NCBI GenBank assembly: GCA_028564705.1
Contig: JAPXFQ010000189.1
Location: 682,001-746,000, forward strand
DNA: 64,000 nucleotides
Direction: 5' to 3'
Origin: Apricaphanius iberus
Lineage: Eukaryota > Chordata > Actinopteri > Cyprinodontiformes > Aphaniidae
Shown: positions 61,601 through 64,000 of the stretch, piece after piece
How the letters are laid out: every line of letters starts with the position of its first letter
Numbering within the stretch: the first letter of the stretch is position 1
Translations under genes and position numbers: made by a program
The notes under the pieces: model-generated
What the model was told of the DNA's origin: nothing
Seen by the model: the letters and a program-made list of their open reading frames with translations, nothing else
The model's database searches: none

Positions 61601-64000
61601 ACACTACCGTTCGAAAGTTTGGGGTCACCCAAACAATTTTGTGTTTTCCATGAAAAGTCACATTTATTCACCACCATACGTTGTGAAATGAATAAAAAAA
61701 AGAGTCAAGACATTGACAAGGTTAGAAATAATGATTTTTATTTGAAATAAGATTGCTTTTACATCAAACTTTGCTTTCATCGAAGAATCCTCCATTTGCA
61801 GCAATTACAGCATTGCAGACCTTTGGCATTCTAGCTGTTAATATGTTGAGGTAATCTGGAGAAATTGCACACCACGCTTCTAGAAGCAGCTCCCACAATT
61901 TGGATTGGTTGGATGGGCACTTCTTGCGTACCATACAGTCAAGCTGCTCCCACAACAGCTCAACGGGGTTCAAATCTGGTGACTGCGCTGGCCACTCCAT
62001 TACCGATAGAATACCAGCTGCCTGCTTCTTCTCTAAATAGTTCTTGCACAATTTCGAGGTGTGTTTTGGGTCATTGTCCTGTTGTAGGATGAAATTGGCT
62101 CCAATCAAGCGCTGTCCACTGGGTATGGCATGGCGTTGCAAAATGGAGTGATAGCCTTCCTTATTCAGAATCCCTTTTACCCTGTACAAATCTCCCACCT
62201 TACCAGCACCAAAGCAACCCCAGACCATCACATTACCTCCACCATGCTTAACAGATGGCGTCAGGCATTCTTCCAGCATCTTTTCAGTTGTTCTGCGTCT
62301 CACAAACGTTCTTCTTTGTGATCCAAACACCTCAAACTTGGATTCATCCGTCCACAGCACTTTTTTCCAGTCTTCCTCTGTCCAATGTCTGTGTTCTTTT
62401 GCCCATCTTAATCTTTTTCTTTTATTGGCCAGTCTCAGATATGGCTTTTTCTTTGCCACTCTGCCCTGAAGCCCAGAATCCCGCAGCCGCCTCTTCACTG
62501 TAGATGTTGACACTGGTGTTTTGCGGGTACTATTTAATGAAGATGCCAGTTGGGGACCTGTGAGGCGTCTGTTTCTCAAACTAGAGACTCTAATGTACTT
62601 ATCTTCTTGCTCAGTTGTGCAACGCGGCCTCCCACTTCTTTTTTTACTCTGGTTAGAGCCTGTTTGTGCTGTCCTCTGAAGGGAGTAGTACACACCGTTG
62701 TAGGAAATCTTCAATTTCTTAGCAATTTCTCGCATGGAATAGCCTTCATTTCTAAGAACAAGAATAGACTGTCGAGTTTCAGATGAAAGTTCTCTTTTTC
62801 TGGCCATTTTGAGCGTTTAATTGACCCCACAAATGTGATGCTCCAGAAACTCAATCTGCTCAAAGGAAGGTCAGTTTTGTAGCTTCTGTACCGAGCTAAA
62901 CTGTTTTCAGATGTGTGAACATGATTGCACAAGGGTTTTCTAATCATCAATTAGCCTTCTGAGCCAATGAGCAAACACATTGTACCATTAGAACACTGGA
63001 GTGATAGTTGCTGGAAATGGGCCTCTATACACCTATGTAGATATTGCACCAAAAACCAGACATTTGCAGCTAGAATAGTCATTTACCACATTAGCAATGT
63101 ATAGCGTGTGTTTCTTTAAAGTTAAGACTAGTTTAAAGTTATCTTCATTGAAAAGTACAGTGCTTTTCCTTCAAAAATAAGGACATTTCAATGTGACCCC
63201 AAACTTTTGAACGGTAGTGTATATTTCAAGACATTTGGTTTATAAAGGAGGAGAATACCTTTTTCTGAAAATGTTGTCCTTATAGTATTGCAAGGAACTG
63301 CCGCTTTCTGCAAACAGCTCCACATACAGGAGCAAAACACACATTTACTAAAAGGTGTAGCTGAATGTGTCAAGGCAGAAATTTTATAATCCTGTCATTG
63401 TCCTACAAAAATCATGTTGGAACACAATATTTACCTTTGTGAAGAAGTTTAGGCTGCTATACCTTTATTCTCAAAAGAGGTCCTTGAAAAATGACATGTT
63501 CTCAAAGAACTCAGCCTCGTATTTAACAATGTTACTTAACTGCAGGGACCATGAATAAAACAGAGTAAAAGCTATTGCTCCAATTTGCTAATTTCTCCTG
63601 TTTTGACACTCATATATTATAACTAATACCTTCACATGTGTGTTGGTTGGTGAAACTTAGGTTGTAGTTGTTGGGTTGCATGGGTTAGGTACAAGTAAAT
63701 ACTGCATTTGGATTCAGATAGTAGGATTAGAGGTAAATAACAAGTTTGATTGAATAGAGAACAACCCCCTTTTTCATGCTCAGAGTGCATCAGTACCTTG
63801 TCTTGGCTACCTTCACGTAGGTTGTAGGTGAGGTTGTTGTGGATGTCGGTGGTGAACACGCTGGCATACTCAGGGTAGAGCTCCAGCACCTCTCTCAGGC
63901 CGCGCACACTGATGTATTGGAGATCGCAGTAAGTGAGCGCCTTTACATCTGCATTCGTTTTTATCACCTGATCAGTTCCAGGCAGATCGGACCCGATTAG
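38292..64000 (-). CDS. kcnh4: ELK-type potassium channel Kv12 (KCNH4), C-terminal 586 residues, partial
   Basis: Voltage-gated K+ channel of the ether-a-go-go-like subfamily; neuronal plasma membrane. Visible coding exons, minus strand: 64000 (cut by the edge)-63797, 50257-50219, 46221-45833, 43960-43869, 42173-42097 and 39251-38292. All junctions are GT/AG and the phases close (1761 nt). The chain starts [20 protein letters not shown] at the end of the cyclic-nucleotide-binding-homology domain, with the YNL segment at visible residues 59-61 that acts as intrinsic ligand in ELK channels. It continues with [49 protein letters not shown] and the coiled-coil block [20 protein letters not shown]. 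These blocks match human KCNH4 in order. The pore, voltage sensor and N-terminus lie beyond the window. Same-strand rab5c nearby agrees with human synteny. Confidence 0.95.
40428..41015 (+). mobile_element. Tc1-like relic
   Basis: Starts CACCCTTCAAAATCATTGGC, a terminal sequence typical of one fish Tc1 group. At 40890-41010 a degenerate transposase segment reads like [11 protein letters not shown] then [13 protein letters not shown] separate short repeat (40800-40885, CCTCAAGAGCTGCTGTCTAG) sits inside. In the last kcnh4 intron. Confidence 0.45.
42097..42173 (-). CDS. kcnh4: kcnh4 coiled-coil exon, first half
   Basis: 77 nt: [20 protein letters not shown] then QLNLK, with heptad-like hydrophobic spacing; acceptor AG at 42175-42174, donor GT at 42096-42095. 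Confidence 0.9.
43080..43300. repeat. Foldback repeat in a kcnh4 intron
   Basis: TTTTCGCTCGTCCACAAG with CAGATACTGAAAACTGAGA, and later CTGAAAATCTCAG and CTTGTGGATGA, give an inverted arrangement around 43110-43225, typical of an old non-autonomous DNA element. Confidence 0.4.
43869..43960 (-). CDS. kcnh4: kcnh4 tail exon (VVDGIED)
   Basis: 92 nt: completes Arg, then [30 protein letters not shown], ending in phase 1 at GTAAGA. VVDGIED is an ELK-subfamily hallmark. Confidence 0.93.
44590..45400 (+). mobile_element. 5'-truncated L2/CR1-like LINE
   Basis: The C-terminal RT end is open for 158 codons (44680-45156): [72 protein letters not shown]. The stretch before it (TVDFRKRSP) is frameshifted. 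The 3' tail ends ATTAAAGCTGATTCTGATTC at about 45373-45395. It lies between kcnh4 exons, on the opposite strand. Confidence 0.85.
45461..45720 (-). mobile_element. Tc1-like transposase relic
   Basis: AGCAGCCCCACAAAACAATGC TAGCACCACTATGCTTAGC is a decayed form of the [17 protein letters not shown] segment seen intact at 62170-62260. Heavily mutated. Confidence 0.4.
45833..46221 (-). CDS. kcnh4: kcnh4 tail exon (LLLPN / LLGDEL / PPDLSPR)
   Basis: 389 nt starting [12 protein letters not shown] and ending PPDLSPR in phase 2. The acceptor is a tandem CAGCAG, so use of the second AG would drop one Gln. It contains [26 protein letters not shown] and PKLLIP, conserved with KCNH4. Confidence 0.93.
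46385..46600 (-). mobile_element. Second Tc1-like transposase relic
   Basis: CTTGGCAGTAGCAACTACAA and CATATAAGTCAAGACTTTGA ATGGACCACTACAAAG resemble the C-terminal and SPDLNP-coding parts of minus-strand Tc1 transposases. No frame remains. Confidence 0.4.
46610..48740. other. kcnh4 intron, nothing recognised
   Basis: AT-rich sequence. A purine run (AAAAAGAAAAAG...) is near 48040. Confidence 0.45.
48745..49275 (-). mobile_element. TTTACATG-family non-autonomous element, copy B
   Basis: Ends TTTACATGCAGCAAGAGAAA and GTGCATGTAAACTTA. The reverse complement of 49130-49215 matches 5886-5970 (shared CCCAGTTTACATGTC and GAATTATT..ATGAAGTAC). Internal sequence 48820-49020 is unlike copy A. Confidence 0.55.
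50219..50257 (-). CDS. kcnh4: kcnh4 39-nt micro-exon
   Basis: [13 protein letters not shown], 13 codons in phase 0, acceptor AG at 50259-50258 and donor GTGAGT at 50218. It matches the FSRSPRLSQ segment of human KCNH4. Found by homology and phase; too short for frame finding. Confidence 0.85.
50328..50801 (+). mobile_element. Internally deleted Tc1-like element
   Basis: The left end ACAGACCAAAAGTTTGGAAA CACCTTCTCATTCAATG is mirrored at the right by CATTGAATGAAAAGGTGTAC, after which the outermost bases are lost. Between them are non-coding remnants of a transposase (CTTTGCTCTGAGTACTGCTTTGC). It is the same family as the fragment at 23172. Confidence 0.7.
50810..52200. other. kcnh4 intron, nothing recognised
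   Basis: No element ends or coding potential recognised. Confidence 0.4.
52228..52612. repeat. CA-repeat-bounded repeat with telomere-like words
   Basis: (CA)n at 52228-52280 and 52559-52610 bracket a unit that holds degenerate CCTAACC words (52340-52430) and repeated GGTCCCCACA blocks in both orientations (52466-52550). This combination is a familiar dispersed fish repeat. Confidence 0.7.
52770..54480. other. kcnh4 intron, nothing recognised
   Basis: AT-rich; short open frames only. Confidence 0.4.
54490..55290 (+). mobile_element. Degenerate Tc1-like element
   Basis: A transposase fragment at 54647-54790 reads [29 protein letters not shown], the Tc1 VKHGGGxxMxWGCF block. Inverted ends remain: TCATGTTACAACCAC at 54558-54572 and GTGGTTGCAGTGTGACA at 55260-55276. 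Later coding sequence is scrambled. Confidence 0.65.
55295..56205. other. kcnh4 intron, nothing recognised
   Basis: No gene or element end identified. Confidence 0.4.
56220..56933. mobile_element. hAT-like element (outer), ends TAGGGATGG...CCATCCCTA
   Basis: 714 bp including an inner insertion. The ends TAGGGATGGATATCG and GATATCGGTACCCATCCCTA are inverted. The flanks ACTGTTAG (56212-56219) and ACCGTTAG (56934-56941) are an 8-bp target duplication with one mismatch. It carries repeated CCGGTGC/GGTACCGG words. Non-autonomous. Confidence 0.8.
56373..56707. mobile_element. hAT-like element (inner), nested in the previous one
   Basis: 335 bp with left end TAGGGCTGTCAAACGATTA and right end TTAATTTTGACATTCCTA, flanked by the perfect 8-bp duplication ATTTTTAG (56365-56372 and 56708-56715). 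It therefore inserted after the outer element. Confidence 0.85.
57150..58553. mobile_element. Long-TIR foldback element interrupted by another element
   Basis: The left arm (57150-57440) and right arm (58385-58553) are inverted: GGGGTTACATTTTCAAAG... TATTTATTCATTTATAAATG on the left, with the same words reversed on the right. Both arms are packed with AAATATTTAGCTA-type motifs. The centre holds the copy at 57640-58383. Confidence 0.7.
57640..58383. mobile_element. GGCCTGATTTATCAA-family element, copy 2
   Basis: Shares GGCTCTGGCTGATCTATCAA (57650-57669), TAGTTTCTCACGTAGTGG, the following AATAAAATGTA..AATCATA block, and the right end CTTGATGAATCAGCCC with copy 1. The extreme left terminus is missing or diverged. 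Internal sequence differs where copy 1 has the LINE insertion. Confidence 0.65.
58773..59236. mobile_element. TTAA-flanked non-autonomous DNA element
   Basis: TTAA at 58769-58772 and 59237-59240 bracket the inverted ends AGGAGCAGGTGG and CCCCCTGCTCCT. The 464-bp interior is unusually CpG-rich on the left (58815-58860) for this window. Confidence 0.6.
59891..59990 (-). repeat. L2-like LINE 3' end fragment
   Basis: AATTCAATTCATGTTATTTA, CAACAATTCACATCACATGT and ATCTCAAGGCCCTTT form the minus-orientation 3' tail of a common fish LINE group. Confidence 0.5.
60586..61082. mobile_element. PIF/Harbinger-like MITE
   Basis: Ends TGCTGCATTCCA and TGGAATGCAGCA are exact inverses, flanked by TAA on both sides (60583-60585, 61083-61085), the TWA target duplication of PIF/Harbinger. 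Near the right end CCGACTCGGAAA forms a subterminal palindrome. Confidence 0.7.
61140..61228 (-). repeat. tRNA-like relic
   Basis: The minus strand has TAGCAAAGTGGTTAGTGC (A-box-like) and GAGTTCAAGTCCC (B-box-like), spaced as in a tRNA, but the acceptor stem does not pair. Flanking 20-bp inverted words (AACATGTTGGGTC / GACCCAACATGTT) surround it. Not a functional tRNA gene. Confidence 0.45.
61602..63219 (-). mobile_element. Complete Tc1-like transposon (DD38E, Intruder-like)
   Basis: 1618 bp between TA duplications (61600-61601 and 63220-63221). The inverted ends begin CACTACCGTTC and continue into AAGTTTGGGGTCAC on both sides, with one mismatch in the outer 27 bp. The transposase frame is intact and the ends are near-identical, so this copy is young. 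It lies in the kcnh4 intron next to the CNB-homology exon, in the gene's orientation. Confidence 0.93.
61764..62807 (-). CDS. Tc1-like transposase, 347 aa, intact
   Basis: Cut-and-paste transposase that binds its terminal repeats and inserts at TA. The N-terminal paired-like DNA-binding domain has two helix-turn-helix units ([20 protein letters not shown]; then [12 protein letters not shown]...[13 protein letters not shown]) with a GRP linker (KRSGRPR). The catalytic triad is D in LWTDESKF, D in [10 protein letters not shown] and E in [11 protein letters not shown]. 38 residues separate the second D (the first of DND) from E, giving DD38E rather than the 34 of classical Tc1/Sleeping Beauty. 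The Gly-rich box [17 protein letters not shown] is present. There is no stop or frameshift. Length agrees with published DD38E 'Intruder' transposases (about 340-350 aa), from memory. Confidence 0.95.
   Translation of the reverse strand: MARKRELSSETRQSILVLRNEGYSMREIAKKLKISYNGVYYSLQRTAQTGSNQSKKRSGRPRCTTEQEDKYIRVSSLRNRRLTGPQLASSLNSTRKTPVSTSTVKRRLRDSGLQGRVAKKKPYLRLANKRKRLRWAKEHRHWTEEDWKKVLWTDESKFEVFGSQRRTFVRRRTTEKMLEECLTPSVKHGGGNVMVWGCFGAGKVGDLYRVKGILNKEGYHSILQRHAIPSGQRLIGANFILQQDNDPKHTSKLCKNYLEKKQAAGILSVMEWPAQSPDLNPVELLWEQLDCMVRKKCPSNQSKLWELLLEAWCAISPDYLNILTARMPKVCNAVIAANGGFFDESKV
63225..63790. other. kcnh4 intron, nothing recognised
   Basis: Sequence between the Tc1-like element and the kcnh4 exon; no further element seen. 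Confidence 0.4.
63797..64000 (-). CDS. kcnh4: kcnh4 exon: end of CNB-homology domain (continues beyond window)
   Basis: 68 whole codons to donor GT at 63796-63795. It encodes [36 protein letters not shown] and [14 protein letters not shown]. Open to the window edge, so its acceptor is not seen. Confidence 0.95.

Noticed and set aside
61865..62786. Several 60-80 codon plus-strand frames opposite the transposase
   Set aside because: Antisense shadows of the intact Tc1-like transposase frame.

Overview
The window looks like nuclear DNA from a teleost fish. It is AT-rich, carries spliced vertebrate-type genes, and is dense in fish-type transposable elements (I/Nimb-like, L2/CR1-like and Rex-like LINEs, Tc1-like, hAT-like and Harbinger-like DNA elements, a tRNA-derived SINE). 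The species cannot be named from the sequence.

Three protein-coding genes can be supported, all on the minus strand. (1) rab5c: five coding exons between 12449 and 3369, all splice phases closing to one 221-residue Rab5 GTPase. A 5' UTR donor lies at 13962, and a palindromic E-box of the lysosomal CLEAR type sits just upstream at 14107-14116. (2) A small secreted Ly6/uPAR (three-finger) protein: three exons between 22180 and 21683, 87 residues, ten cysteines. (3) kcnh4, an ELK-type voltage-gated potassium channel: the last six coding exons between the right edge and 38292, covering the end of the cyclic-nucleotide-binding-homology domain and the whole cytoplasmic tail. From established knowledge, RAB5C and KCNH4 are also neighbours in the same orientation in human (17q21.2), which supports both names. 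The Ly6 gene between them is not part of the mammalian arrangement.

Layout. 1-14.1 kb: rab5c with its 3' flank and introns (a 542-bp hAT deletion derivative, a TTTACATG-family element, a LINE 3' tail, a perfect-type hairpin). 14.2-20.9 kb: a decayed I-clade (Nimb-like) LINE, head-to-head with the rab5c promoter and split by a 1.83-kb GC-rich retroelement with an 8-bp target duplication. 21.6-22.3 kb: the Ly6 gene. 23-37.4 kb: a gene-free stretch of TE insertions, including a three-level nest at 34.9-37.4 kb and a SINE with a 15-bp target duplication. 38.3-64 kb: kcnh4, whose introns hold a LINE, Tc1 relics, a hAT nested in a hAT, a long-TIR element with another element inside it, and an intact Tc1-like element whose transposase has DD38E spacing.

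I found no prokaryote-like system, CRISPR array, rRNA gene or convincing functional tRNA. The most notable content is the nested TE architecture, the intact DD38E element, the extra Ly6 gene in a conserved interval, and the CLEAR-type site at the rab5c promoter. No database search was possible, so family names for elements come from recognised motifs, target duplications and remembered consensus features.
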